From: Muscardinus avellanarius
Lineage: Eukaryota > Chordata > Mammalia > Rodentia > Gliridae
Length of the DNA stretch: 64,000 nt
Assembly: GCA_963383645.1 (NCBI GenBank)
Contig: OY726560.1
Coordinates: forward strand, 31,123,173-31,187,172
Direction of reading: 5' to 3'
A program made the translations under genes and the position numbers. Numbering within the stretch: position 1 is the first letter of the stretch; every line of letters begins with the position of its first letter. Below, piece after piece: positions 22,432 to 33,727 of the stretch. Below the pieces are notes generated by a model that did not search any database, was not told the origin of the DNA, and saw nothing but the letters and a program-made list of their open reading frames with translations.

Positions 22432-22693
22432 AGAAGGGGTACTGGGAATTGAACCCAGGAAGCATTCTACCTCTGAGCTATACCCAGCCCTTTTTTTTAA
22501 AAATTTTGAAACAGCAGCTTTAATCTTTAGAGCCCCCCACACACCAGAAAAAGTGGGGATTTATCAGGTGGCTAGTATTTGATAAAGGTTTTAGCTGAGT
22601 TAACTTAGTAGTTGCTGAGGCTACCCTGAAGACTGAGATCCTCCTTTCGCAGCCTCCCAAGAGATACCAGGCACACAACATCAGGCCTGGCTT
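22432..22693 (-). mobile_element. B1-dID SINE interrupted by a duplicated segment
   Basis: Antisense SINE whose ID half (GGGTACTGGGAATTGAACCC) and B1 half (GTTGCTGAGGCTACC ... CAGGCCTGGC) are separated by 22519-22598. The insert replaces roughly the expected GGTCTCACT... portion. Confidence 0.85.
22519..22598 (+). repeat. Segment also found at 21550-21648 (copy B), inside a SINE
   Basis: Shares TTATCAGGTGG and ATTTGATAAAGG with copy A. Because it sits inside a SINE, it is likely the younger copy. Confidence 0.85.
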
Positions 22694-22702
22694 GGTTTTA
22701 AA

Positions 22703-22830
22703 ATGTTTTGTTCACTACGTGACTCCTCAGTAGACTGTAAGCTCCATGAAGGCAGGAACGATATGATACACTGCCCAGACCTACACCTCACTCACAGCAG
22801 CTGCTTAATAAGCATTCGCTGGAATTTGGT
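22703..22830 (+). mobile_element. L2/MIR-like 3' end
   Basis: GACTGTAAGCTCCATGAAGG and a following AATAAGCATTCGCTGG are the familiar LINE2 3' end blocks. Confidence 0.6.
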
Positions 22831-24000
22831 AAAAGGCATAATTCTGGGAACAGGACAAATGAAAAATTCTCCTTTATTTAATAAAATGTTCTCCTTTATT
22901 GAATAAGATGCGTGTAGGTCAGTGTACTATTCTGGCAGTTGAGCGAATGAAACAACTGGAAACGTGCTCAGCGCACTGTGCAATGGTTTCCTTAAGTGTA
23001 GGAAACATTCCTGTCTTGAGGAGATAGGCTTCCCTAAATGTCAAAAGGAGAAATAAGTCCCGTAATGGGACCAAGGGACCATGACCCCTGTGCTGTACGT
23101 AGCCAGAAGTGAGACCTCTTTAGAAGAATACCGGAAAGTGTTGCCCTCGAGTTGGCCTGTTTAAAAAAAAAAAGTTTTGAAGGCTCTATAGGATTTTTGA
23201 AGCAGAATGTGGCCTGGCAGACCAAGAGATCAGTGTGTGTGAAAGCAGAGTCCTGAAAGTGCAGGGCATATTTCGGGAAGAGAGAATACCCAGCAGCCCA
23301 GATCAGGAACAGGAGGGTATTTAGCATCAGGTCACATCCTCATGCTTCCCAGGACTCTGACTTGATTCTTGCCACACCCAGATCACCCACCTGGTGGTTT
23401 TTACTCTGGAAACTCCGGGTGTCCTCCCACTGACCTAGGGAGACCAGGTGAACTGGACTATATGAGACTGATGGGTGTGCTTATGTAAAAGGTGGCTTTC
23501 CTGACTCCAAGGCACAGGACCTGCCCAGATTCCCTGCTGCTCCACTGGCCAGTCTCCTCCTTGAAGGCACGCCCAGGCCCTGTGGTCAGAGCAGAGGTCC
23601 GACCTGGGGCAGCTCCTCCTCCAGCAGGAGGCTCCTCCCGGTGCTCCCTGCCTGTTGCTGGGCTCCCCTGTCCCCTGAAGGGGGCCTGTTATTTCTGGTC
23701 CACTGCTCTCTCTTTCCAGGGAACTCAGCCAAGCTTCCCAGTGCACCTGTGCTCAGCCTTGGGCTCCTGCAGCACTCCCCCATCCCATCCCACCAGAACT
23801 CCACATCCTTCACCTCGTCCCTGCTCAGTGTGGACTATCTCTGGGCTTCTCATCTTTCCCAGCTGGCTCGGTCTTTTTTTCTCTGTTTGTGTGGGTGCCT
23901 GTGCAGAAAGGACACCTATCAGAGACTCATCTAGGCCTTAGAATTGAGACCCTGTGGATACAAAATTTCCCTTCTGTTTATTCTGTGGTGCTGATGAAGG
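22831..24000. other. Unique intron sequence, GC-richer at 23470-23880
   Basis: No exon accepted. Overlapping ORFs of 75-149 codons occur on both strands at 23435-23941. They show no domain and lie in GC-richer DNA, so they look like chance. Confidence 0.45.
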
Positions 24001-24004
24001 ATGT

Positions 24005-24155
24005 GCTTGTGTATGTATATATACATACACACGTACATATTGTATACGTATTTTATATATACATGTTATACATTCATATACTTTATATATTAACTCTTAT
24101 ACATTAAATATTAATTCTATATTTATATATAAATGTTATATATAAATATACACTT
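24005..24155. repeat. AT-rich TATATA/TACATA degenerate repeat
   Basis: Imperfect TATATACATA units preceding an antisense SINE. Confidence 0.85.
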
Positions 24156-24157
24156 TT

Positions 24158-24361
24158 GTATGGTACTAGGGATGGAACCCAGGGGCTTTCTATCCCTGGA
24201 CTACACTCCCAGACCTATTTTATATTTTATTGGTAAACAGTATCTCACTAAGTTGCTAAGAGCCTCACTAAGTAGCCGAGGCTGGCTTCAAACCTGCGCA
24301 ATCCTCCTGTCTCAGCCTCCCAAGTGCTGGGATTACAAGTGTGTGCCACCATGCCTGGCTC
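24158..24361 (-). mobile_element. B1-dID SINE
   Basis: Full-length antisense copy. Confidence 0.92.
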
Positions 24362-24538
24362 TAAATATACATATTTTGATTGGGTGCATTGTAATTTTAT
24401 ATAACACTGGGGTACAGAATATTAGAAAAATATATGGGTAACACTTTCTTGTTACCCTTTCTATGAGGTTCCTTTCCTCTTACCCCACAAGTCTTCAAGA
24501 TTGAAATTGGCGATGTTTTTTACATTCATAGTATTTCT
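24362..24538 (-). mobile_element. L1 3' UTR fragment (before SINE insertion)
   Basis: Diverged sequence in antisense L1 order that continues after the SINE at 24541-24736. Family age and subfamily not assigned. Confidence 0.5.
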
Positions 24539-24540
24539 TC

Positions 24541-24736
24541 TTTTTTTTTTTTTTGGTGGTACTGGGGTTCCTGGAAGCCCTTCTACCTCCGGGCTACACT
24601 CCCAGACCTATTTCTTTTATATATTTTTATTTGGAAACAGGGTTTCTTAAGCCAGCACGGCTGGCTTCGAACCTACGCGATCCTCCTGTCTCCGCCTCCC
24701 AAGCGGGCATTACAAGCGTGCGCCACCACGCCCAGC
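24541..24736 (-). mobile_element. B1-dID SINE, hairpin subfamily
   Basis: The central part is replaced by an inverted repeat (AGCCAGCACGGCTGGCT) before the TTTGGAAACAGGG block. A near-perfect target duplication TTCATAG(T/C)ATTTCT flanks it. It inserted into an older L1. Confidence 0.93.
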
Positions 24737-24739
24737 TAC

Positions 24740-25290
24740 GTTCATAGCATTTCTGTCATCGCATTCTTTATGACTTCGTCCCCCTTTCCCTTCCCTAATC
24801 ACCCTCAGCCCTTCCCCTGACGTCTCTGCTCATCTATCTGCTGTTGTTCTTATTGTCAGATATCTCTCTAGCATCCACATATAAGAGAGAACATTCATCT
24901 ACTTGTTATTTGGAACTGGGTGTACTCACTTAGCATTTTCATTCTCAAGTTTCATCCATTTTCCTGCAAATGGTGTAATTTTGTTCTCTTTTATGGCCGT
25001 GTAAAATTCTATTGTGTGTATATACCAAAGTTTTGTGATCCATTCTTCTATTATTGGACATGTAGGCTGCTTCATAATTTGGATGTTGTAATTTGTGCTG
25101 CTGTGAATATGGTTATGTACATGTGATTATAATATTCTGATTTCATTTCCTTCGGAAAGATGCCCAAGAGCACTATCGCTGGGTCATATGGTAGTTCCTT
25201 TCCCAATCTTATTACACTGTTGGTACAACTGCTTTGGAAATCAGTGTGGTGGTTTCTCAGAAGACTGGGAATGGAACTATCAGATATTTT
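24740..25290 (-). mobile_element. L1 fragment, antisense (3' UTR and end of ORF2 region)
   Basis: The block order CTCACTTAGCATTTTC, TTCATCCATTTTCCTGCAAATG, TCTATTGTGTGTATATACC, GCTGCTGTGAATATGG, TTTCATTTCCTTCGGAAAG and CTGGGTCATATGGTAG is that of an L1 3' region read from the opposite strand. It is old and non-functional. Confidence 0.85.
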
Positions 25291-25712
25291 CTTTAATGAT
25301 ATGGAATTTTTAATTCAAGAGTAACAAAAACATGTTTTGACAGGATTTATTTTGTTTTGCCTTTTGCCATGGATTATGCTATCTTGATCTGAGATCATTG
25401 TTTTCTTCATTGAGTAAACATTTATTAAACACTTGTTGTGCGCAAGGCACTACACTAGTAGCCAAGTCAGAACAATAAAAAATACTGGCTTGTGTCCTGT
25501 CCCCAAGAGTCATGTGTGCCAGGTAGTACTTGTACCTGCCATTGCTTGTCAGCACATAGAAATCCAGTCCCCCTCATTCATGTCATTGTACAGGACTATC
25601 AATTATTCATCCTCCTGTGAATGGACATTTCTTCTGTGAGTCTGACTTTCAAAATCAGAATTTTGTTTGATGAATGTTACTAGAATTAGACTACTTATGA
25701 GTATATTTCTCC

Positions 25713-25715
<3 letters not shown>
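25291..25715. other. Unique intron sequence with a possible L2 trace
   Basis: TGAGTAAACATTTATTAAAC near 25412 resembles an L2/MIR end read from the other strand. Otherwise nothing recognised. Confidence 0.4.

Positions 25716-25717
<2 letters not shown>

Positions 25718-25753
<36 letters not shown>
25718..25753. repeat. (TG)n microsatellite
   Basis: Pure TG run of about 35 bases. Confidence 0.98.
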
Positions 25754-25754
<1 letters not shown>

Positions 25755-25765
25755 CAAAAGAAGTA

Positions 25766-25852
25766 CACTGAGTGTGTAGCTCAGTCGTAAAGGACATGGT
25801 TAGCACACGTGAGGCATTGGGTTCAATCCTCAGCCACCACCCCACAAAAATA
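25766..25852 (+). mobile_element. ID-like (tRNA-Ala-derived) SINE monomer
   Basis: TGTGTAGCTCAGTCGTAAAGG is A-box-like and GGGTTCAATCCTCAG is B-box-like. There is no B1 half. It is diverged. Confidence 0.75.
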
Positions 25853-26379
25853 AGTAAATGCCATGATACAGATACATGATCTAAAACAATTCCTTGTTTC
25901 TAAGTAGAAAACTCAAACACTGAAATTGCATAAACTCTCTAGTGATCACTGTTTTTTTTTTTTAACTAGAGTTTTTCCATTTTTATCCCTTGCTCTATCT
26001 TGACCACTGCTATCTTCAGATTCTCAGTAGAGAAAAAAGCAGGAGGGAGGGGAACAAATTTTAGGTGCTACAACACAGCTAACTGTAATTTGATGTTTTC
26101 TTAGAATGGTTTAAAGCTTCTTTAATATTAGGATTTCAAAAGATTCAGAGCTAGCCTTCTGGTCTCTGTCTTTGCCTTTTCTTACATTCCTATTCTTCTA
26201 GTTCTCTTTCCTTTTCTTCATTCTTGTTCCCATCTCCTCAAATAAAGAAAACTTAAAAAAAATTAAACCTTAAAAAAGGCATGGCCTAGAAATTGCAAAT
26301 GCACATTACTAAGAAAAAGGGAGGTCAGAAGGATTTATAACATGTCTATTTTGGAAAAACAGTTAGTCCTTCTCAAGCC
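25853..26379. other. Unique, A/T-rich intron sequence
   Basis: Nothing recognised. Confidence 0.45.
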
Positions 26380-27000
26380 TGTGAGTGGCAAATCTATCAT
26401 TCCCTTGTCTTCCCTTGTTTCTCTCAACATCTCAGTAGCACTCAACACAATTGAACATGTCCCTGTCCCAGAAAAGACTTTCCTCCTTGGCTTTAGGTAT
26501 TCTATCTTTGAGCATTCCTCCTGCCTCTCAATCACTCCTCAATCGCCCTTCATTAACCCCCTTCTCTTCCTGCCCTCTCCAAGGTCTCTATCCAGGTCTC
26601 TGTGTTTATACCCTTCATCTGTAGGGTAGTGATGCTCTTGGCCCCACCTTGGGCTTCAGGCTCACCCATCCAAGTTCTACTTGATAACTCCAATACCATG
26701 ATTAATATGTGCCTCAAATTTACCATATCAAAACCAGAATTCATGATTTAACCTCCTACCCACTCATAAATTTATTTTTCTCCAACCAGAAATGACCATC
26801 ACATATCCACTTGTTTGAGGATGATCCTAGAAGAAAGACATCCTTGAATCTTTCCTATTTTTTGTTATCATAAATAAATGCTTTCAATGATTTTCCCAGT
26901 ATATTTTAAATCCATCTACTTTTCTCAATTTTCACTATCACCATCCTAATCAAATCACTATTCACTTCTGATTTGTACTGTGGTAGCAGCCTTGAAGTGG
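26380..27000 (+). mobile_element. L2 body fragment
   Basis: The order AACATGTCC, ATTCATGATTTAACC, GACATCCTTGAATC, TTTTAAATCCATCTAC and TTTCACTATCACCATCCTAATC follows the LINE2 body. Heavily mutated and non-coding. Confidence 0.7.
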
Positions 27001-27329
27001 GTTCACTTGGTCCTGCCCTTTCATTCTTAAAGAGGCCAAGCACTGAAGTGGTTTAGAAGGAGGTTGTTGCATTAGCCTGTTTGACTGCATCTCTACCACT
27101 CGCTGATTGCAAGCTTAGGCCTATAGCTTAAACACTAGCGCTGTTGTGTATGGGCCCTGCAAATCAGGATGACAATATGCCACTCTCAAAAGGATGTTAG
27201 ATTAAATTAGTTAAAACTTATGTTAAGTAAGTTGTTTCAAACAGCACTTAGTATTTAGTAGCACTTACTACATATTAGCCAGATATATCATCACTAAACC
27301 CATCCATTCTCTTTTATAAGCACAAACCA

Positions 27330-27880
27330 AACTTTTGTAATCCCGTGCTTAGAGCGTGGGATGCCTTTTCCCCCTGGCACTTGGCACTAATGATTCCTGG
27401 CCTACTATACTGCACACGCTTGGCTTCTGCCTCCTTCACCCCACTGTCAATAATTCCCTCCCATCAACCTCCTTTCAGTTTCCTCAAGGCACTTTACTTC
27501 TTCCTATCTCAGAGCTTTTTGTACTTGTGGTTTCTTTTGCCTGGAATTATTTTCTCTACATTTCCTCTGATTAGTTGCTTCTCATTTTTTAAACTTCATC
27601 TCAGTGCAAATTACCTTTTTTAGAAGCTTCCACCTGTTTGGACTATGTAATATCAACAGTTATTTGGTAAACAGTACATCAGAATTCAAAATATCATATT
27701 TATCAGGTTTTCTGTTTGCTTATTAAAATTACTCTCTCCTCACCACTAGAAATGTGAACTCCTTAAGGATAAGTATCTGACTTTTGATCGTTATTATATC
27801 CCTGACATGTAGAAAGATACCTGACATACAACAGGAAATCAATAATTATTTGTGGAAAGGATGGGTGGATGGATGGATGG
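27330..27880 (+). mobile_element. L2 3' end
   Basis: TTTTGCCTGGAATTATTTTC, TGTGAACTCCTTAAGGATAAG and ACAGGAAATCAATAATTATT are standard 3' LINE2 blocks, ending in (TGGA)n. Probably part of the same element as 26380-27000. Confidence 0.85.
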
Positions 27881-28149
27881 GATTCTCACACTGCGACGTT
27901 GGCCACCAGTTAGTAACATCCTGTAATTATTTTTTAAGCTAGGATGCATTTTGAGCAGATGGCTGCATGGATTGAGGCGGGAATACTGGAAGCAACTAGA
28001 AAGTTCTTCTTGCCTCAAATTTTTGTGGTCGGCTTATTATGGGATGGATTCTTTCTAACAGTTTCCTTTGTCTGTTTTTAATTTGGGCATTCTCAGGATT
28101 GCTGATGTTTCCTCTTGGAATAAGCATAAGTAGAGAATTTTGAAAAAAC

Positions 28150-28540
28150 AGCTAGCTTATGGTAGTGATAAAAACAGGCACTTTGTCCTATGAACAGAGT
28201 TAAAATCCGGAGTCATTTACTTAATACCTGTGCGACCATGAAATTCTTTTTTTTTTTTTTTTTTTCGGGTCTGGGGATGGAACCCAGGGGCATTCAACTT
28301 TTGAGCTACACCTCCTGCCCAATTTTTTTTTTTATTCTTTATTTTGAAACAGGGTTTCACTAAGTTACGTAGGGCCTCACTAAGTAGCTGACGCTGTCCA
28401 CGAACCGCCATCCTCCAGTCTCAAGCCTCCTGAATGCTCGGATTACAAGCGTGTGTCACCAAGCCCCGCTATGAAATTCTTAAGAACCTCCCTGAGGCTA
28501 AGTTTTCCCAATTGTAATACATTATTAAAATTACATAAAG
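28150..28540 (+). mobile_element. MIR fragment, split by a SINE
   Basis: GTCATTTACTTAATACCTGTGCGACC before the SINE and CCTCCCTGAGGCTAAGTTTTCC after it read as one continuous MIR core. Confidence 0.7.
28249..28470 (-). mobile_element. B1-dID SINE inserted in MIR
   Basis: Antisense copy with an exact 11-base target duplication ATGAAATTCTT at 28238-28248 and 28471-28481. Confidence 0.95.
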
Positions 28541-28985
28541 AAGCCGGACGTGGTGGTGCACGCTTATAATCCCCGCGCTTGGGAAACTGAGACAAGAGGA
28601 TAGCACAGTTTTGAAGCCAGCCTCAGCAACTTAGTGATGCTCTCAGCAACTTAGTTAGACCTGTTTCCAAATAAAATATAAAAAAGCTGGGCGTGGTATC
28701 CCACGCTTGTAGTACCAGCATTTGGGAGGCTAAGACCAGAGGATCGCGGTTCGTGGATAGCCTCAGCTACTTAGTGAGGCCCTCTGCAACTCAGTGAGAC
28801 CTGGTTTCAAAATAAAGAATAAAAAATAGGGAAGGGGGTGTGGTTCGGAGGTAGAATGCCCCGCGGTTCCACCCCTAGACCCGCAAAAAAAAAAAAAAAA
28901 AAATAGGTCTGGGAGTATAGCCCAGAAGGTAGAAAGCCTCTGGGTTCCACCCCCAGTACCACCACAAAAAATAAAAAATAATATA
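28541..28985 (+). mobile_element. B1-dID SINE, split by a second SINE
   Basis: The B1 half is at 28541-28682. The ID half resumes at about 28904 (AATAGGTCTGGGAGTATAGCC). The interruption is the inner SINE at 28683-28903. Confidence 0.9.
28683..28903 (+). mobile_element. Inner B1-dID SINE
   Basis: Complete sense copy inserted in the A-rich linker of the outer SINE and ending in a 20-base A run. Confidence 0.9.
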
Positions 28986-29000
28986 TATATATATATATAG
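28979..29000. repeat. (AT)n microsatellite, short
   Basis: Pure AT run following the SINE tail. Confidence 0.95.
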
Positions 29001-29699
29001 AAAATGAGAGTGCTTGTCACATGATAGGTACTTAATAAATGTTAGTTTTATTACCTTACTTCTGTACTTTCAGTACATATGAGTGGAGTGTGGTAAGAAT
29101 TTTGTGTGGTCTGGGTTGACTATGAGGTCAAGCTTTGACATTTTCCCTGTCTCCATCAAACTTTAAAAATGCTGGTATCTGAAGCAATAAGAGAAGTAAC
29201 AGATATGATGGCATCTGGTAAATAGAATTTAATAAATATTTACTGAATGGATGGGTAGTCAGTAAGTACTTCTTTTGTTCATTACGCTCAACTGGAGTTC
29301 TATAGAGTTCAAAGTAATGTTTCCTTAAAATAGCAATGATTTTTCCCTTAAATTATGCAACTGAACGTTGAATAGCATCAAACCATAACTGAATGTTTCA
29401 AGACGGCACAAAACCACGTTTTCCTCTGCCTGATGTTATTTTTAAGTGTGTCTTCTGGAATTGTTTAGTTCAACATTTTGGAAAACTAGTGACTACTAAA
29501 ATAGAAATTTAAAACGTTTTAGGTGTAGAAAAGGTTGAGAGATGCTTCTTGGACTTTAAGAAACGTTCTAGCTGTAATTTTTAGTACCTGGTGTTTTATC
29601 CTTACGTGTAATTGGTATGAGATTTAAGTAGCCATAATTACCATGAAATGTGTTCAGTGGTACTGGTTGTTAAGCATATTTGTTAAATATTTGTCAGGA
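29001..29699. other. Unique intron sequence with a small L2/MIR end
   Basis: ATAGGTACTTAATAAATGTTAG at about 29020-29042 is an old 3' end. The rest is unassigned. Confidence 0.45.
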
Positions 29700-29906
29700 T
29701 TTTTTTTTTTTTTTGTACTGAGATTTGAACCCAGGGCCATCCTACCTCTGGGATATACCTCCCAGTTCATTTTATTTTTTATTTTGAAACAAGGTCTCAC
29801 TTAGTTGCTGAGGGCCTCCCTAAGTTGGTGAGGCTAACCCCAAGCCCATGATCCTCCTAAATCTCCCAAATACTAAGATTACAAGTGTGTGCCACCACAC
29901 CCAGCT
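29700..29906 (-). mobile_element. B1-dID SINE
   Basis: Full-length antisense copy with poly-T at its left end. Imperfect duplication GTCAGGAT / ATCAGGAA. Confidence 0.9.
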
Positions 29907-30280
29907 TATCAGGAAATTTTATAATATGTACTCACTCATGCATACTTTGGGCAATCTCAATATTTTAAAACATACAAATTAGCTGTGCAAAAATATTCAC
30001 TGATTTCAATTTTTTTATAATTAAAACATTGGAAAATAATGAAAGAATATATTTTCTTAAAATTATAATAAAATAAGCACATAACCTTCACACTGCATTT
30101 TAAAATGAATTCCTTTTGGATTTAATTTAAATGAAAACTGAATCTATAAATATCTAGAAGAAAATGTAGGCAAATGCCGTTAGGTTTAAAAAAGAATATT
30201 CTAAGCATAAAAGCTTTGGCAGAATCACAAAGGAAAATGTGAAGATATTTGAAATACTAGAAAAAGGTTTGACTGTCAAG
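29907..30280. other. AT-rich intron sequence
   Basis: No family assigned. Confidence 0.4.
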
Positions 30281-30294
30281 GATATTAAGTTAAA

Positions 30295-30880
30295 CTAGGC
30301 ATGGTGTCACACACCTGTAATCCTAGTACTTGTAAAGCTGAGATAAAAGGATTGCAAGTTCTAGACCAACCTCAACAGTTTAGAGAGATTCTTAGCAGTT
30401 TAGCAAGAGACCCTGTTTTAGAACAAACTGCAGGATGTGGTGGTGCATGCTTGTAATCCCAGTACTTGGGAGACTGAGACAGGAGCAGCAAAGGTTTGCA
30501 CCCAGCCTCAGCTACTTAGGCCCTTTGCAACTTAGTGAGACTCTGTTTTAAACAATAAAGAAGGCGGGCGTGGTGGCGCACGCTTGTAATCCCCACGCTT
30601 GGGAGGCTGAGACAGGAGGATCGCACGGGTTTGAAGCCAGCCTCAGCTACTTAGTGAGGCTTTCAGCAACTCAGTGAGACCCTGTTTCAAAATAGGTCTG
30701 GGAGTATAGCCCGGAGGTAGAAAGCCTCTGGATTCCACCCCCAGTACCACCATCACCAAAAAAACAAAAGAAAACAAAGCAAAACAAAAAACAATAAAGA
30801 ATAAAAAATAGAACTGGGGGTATAGTTTAGGGGTAGAATGCCCCTGGATTCAATCTCCGGTACCAAAAAAAAAAAAAAAA
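30295..30880 (+). mobile_element. Nested cluster of three B1-dID SINEs
   Basis: The outer B1 half is 30295-30426. The middle element is 30427-30560 plus 30789-30880. The inner complete element is 30562-30788. The inner one has the duplication AACAATAAAG on both sides. GATATTAAGTTAAA before and GATTATTAAGTTAAA after bound the whole block. Confidence 0.9.
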
Positions 30881-31496
30881 GATTATTAAGTTAAAAGCAA
30901 ACAACAAACTAGGTGAGATATGACAAAGGAGTAATGCTTTTAATATATAAGGATTTCCTGTAGATCATTAAGATCATAGATTTCCTATAGATCCTACAGA
31001 TGATTACCCAAATAGAAAACCTACCAAAGGATATGAACTTATCATATAGGCTTAAAATAAGGCCAGAAAATATCTGAAAGACATTAAGCTTAACAAATAA
31101 AGACATGTAAGTTAGAACCTCAAAAATCTATTTTAATTAACTTGAAAATTACAAACAAAATTTTAATATTCACAGGAATTTAATAAATGGAATATTCTCG
31201 TATAATAACAGGAATATATATAAATTGTCTCAAACTCCTTAGAAGGTTTAATATTTTTAGCAGACATGATTCTATAAGCAAATCAAAGATTTGATGAAAG
31301 AAGTTTCCATAAACTATGTTATTAAGTCAATATTTATAGTAGTGAGAAAAAAACTAAAAATACTCCATAAAATAGAATTGTTCTTTAATATTTTATGTTT
31401 AAACCTATTTTAAATAGTTACTCATTTAAAATAATATTTTTAAGAAATTAAATAAAATATTTTGAAACTTTCTAGGGCCTATTCAAAATCAGAATA
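30881..31496. other. AT-rich intron sequence
   Basis: Nothing recognised. The 31140-31460 part is very A/T-rich and may be decayed LINE sequence. Confidence 0.4.
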
Positions 31497-31687
31497 GTAG
31501 CCAGGGTGTGGTTGTGCACAGTTGTAATCCCAGCATTCAGAAGGCGATACCAGAGGATTGTGGTTTGCAGACAGCTTTAGCTACTTAGCAAGGCCTTTGC
31601 AACTCAGTGAGACCCTGTTTCAAAAATTAAAAAATAGGGCTGGGGATGTAGCTCTGAGCTACAATGCCCCTGGGTTCCATCCCCGGT

Positions 31688-31688
<1 letters not shown>
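31497..31688 (+). mobile_element. B1-dID SINE
   Basis: Full-length sense copy whose tail has become a CA repeat. Confidence 0.92.

Positions 31689-31732
<44 letters not shown>
31689..31732. repeat. (CA)n microsatellite
   Basis: About 42 bases of pure AC at the SINE 3' end. Confidence 0.98.
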
Positions 31733-31733
<1 letters not shown>

Positions 31734-31845
31734 AGAAGAGTGCAATGACCTCTCATATGTTCACTCTCCACTTTAACCAGGTAAAACCATAGGAGATATT
31801 GCTGTATTTACTACATTTAACCTTTTTGTATTCCTTGCTGAAGCT

Positions 31846-31884
31846 GTGTGTGTGTGTGTGGGGGGGGTATGTGTATGTGTGTGT
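31846..31884. repeat. (TG)n with G-run
   Basis: Imperfect TG tract broken by GGGGGGG. Confidence 0.95.
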
Positions 31885-32066
31885 TACTGGGAATTGAACC
31901 CAAGAGCATTCTACCTCCAACCACACTTCCATACCCCCAACACTGTTTTATTTTTTAATTTGAAACAGGGTCTCACTAAGTTGCTGAGGCCGGCTGTGAA
32001 CCTGTGATCCTTCTATCTCAGCCTTCCAAGGAGTGGGGTTACAGGCATGTGTCACCTTGCCCAACT
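31885..32066 (-). mobile_element. B1-dID SINE
   Basis: Antisense copy, older, both halves traceable. Confidence 0.9.
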
Positions 32067-33016
32067 CTTGTTGAAGCACTGTAAAGCAAATCTCTAGACA
32101 TCATGTCATTTCAAGTCTACCTACATACCTCAGCATCCATTGATTTGAAAAAGCTTTTCTTATATAATCACAGTGCCATTTTAATTACTAACATAACATA
32201 ATTCCCTGTTGTGTTAAAGAGCACTGAAATGTCTCTAATTGTCTAAAAAGTGTCTGTTTCCTTCCTCAGGGAACACCCAAAGAATTGAACTGAAGCAGGT
32301 TTAATCCATCTCTAGCATACCTGGTCCAGGTATAGGTTAGCCCAGAGTAAGAATAGATTTGAACAACCAAAGAACTTCAGCTTGGCTTTGCCGTGCTTAG
32401 ACTTTCAGAGCAAATCTGAGCTGGAAATACTTTGCTTTGAATTGCACAAAAGAATATTATTTTCATCTTAAGTGTTGGTGAGCATCCATCTGTGCCACAA
32501 AAGAGAGATGAGGGAGGGCGAGCAGAGAACAAGCCCTAACAGAGAGTTGTGCACACAGCAAAATTCCTCAGGTGCTGCGGGTGACCAGATGGCTCTCTGG
32601 CACATGAAGCTTTGTGCTTGAGCTATGGTCTTACAACGCACGACTTCAAGTGTCTCCTCTGTAGTAGAAAAATTAATGGCTCTGCCCTGTCTTAACTAAA
32701 TTCCTTTGCTAATGTTGATACCATTAGACAACCCAGACCAAAATCCCAGGCTGCTCTGAGAACTTATCGATTTTCTTGGGTATGCATTTACTCGAACTGA
32801 CATGCTGGTTTCCGAGAACTGTGCAACATAAGTGATATATAGCAAATTCTTTTGGCTTGTGGATAAGCCCCATCAGGACAGGGACTGGGTAAATGCCTGC
32901 AGGCTGCTTCATTGCCAGAAATTGATGCACATTCCATTAACCAATAAAAGATCACATCTTCTATTCTTATTGCTTCCCCCTTAGTACAGTATGAAGTACA
33001 ATAGTAGATAGATGAT
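32067..33016. other. Repeat-free intron sequence, about 950 bp
   Basis: No repeat family or exon recognised. A candidate for comparison across species. Confidence 0.45.
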
Positions 33017-33017
33017 T

Positions 33018-33232
33018 AAGCCTGGCATGGTGTGCATGCCTGTAATCCCAGTACTTGGGAAGCTGAGACAGGAGGATCACCAGTTCAGGATCAGCCTCAG
33101 CAATTTAGAGAGATTCTCAGCAACCTAGGGAAGACCCTGTTTCTAGACAAAAAAGTAAAAGATCTGGGATATAACTTGGAGATTGAATGCCTCTGGGTTC
33201 AATCCCCAGTACCACAAAAAAAAAAGAAAAAG
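33018..33232 (+). mobile_element. B1-dID SINE
   Basis: Sense copy with the ID half altered (ATATAACTTGGAGATTGAATGCC) but the B box intact. Confidence 0.9.
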
Positions 33233-33270
33233 AGGTTTATACAGTGATTCTAATTCTTCAAGAAGTACCC

Positions 33271-33645
33271 AAAGCCAGGTGCGGTGGCACATGCCTGTAA
33301 TCCTGGTATTTGGGAAGCTAAAATAGGAGGATCGCAGTTCCAATGCTAATCTCAAAAATTTAGTGAGACCTTGTATAAAAATAAAATAGTAGGAGCCAGG
33401 TGTGGTGGCACACACCTGTAATCCCAGTACTTGAAAGGCTAAGATAGAAGGTTTTCGAGTTCAAAACCAGCAATTTAGTGAGAGTCTCAGCAATTTAGCC
33501 AGCGCCTGTTTCAAAACAAATATTAAAAAGAGCTGATGTGTAACTCAGAGGTAGAATGTCCCTGGGTTCAATTCCCAATAGCCAAATAAAGTGTAGCTAA
33601 GAGATAGAATGCCTCTGAGTTCAATCTCCAGTACCAAAACTACAT
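33271..33645 (+). mobile_element. B1-dID SINE split by a second SINE
   Basis: The outer B1 half is 33271-33391. The inner full element is 33392-33588. The outer ID half resumes at 33589 (AAAGTGTAGCTAAGAGATAG) and ends CAGTACCAAAAC. Confidence 0.88.
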
Positions 33646-33668
33646 AAAGAGATGATAGATAGATGATA

Positions 33669-33727
33669 GGAAGGAAGGAAGGAAGGAAGGAAGGAAGGAA
33701 GGAAGGAAGGAAAAAAGGAAGGAAGGT
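33669..33727. repeat. (GGAA)n tetranucleotide repeat
   Basis: About 10 pure GGAA units then interrupted units. Confidence 0.98.

Noticed and set aside
23435..23941. Overlapping ORFs (103, 149 and 97 codons) on both strands
   Set aside because: GC-richer intron DNA with open frames on both strands, no domain and no good exon structure.
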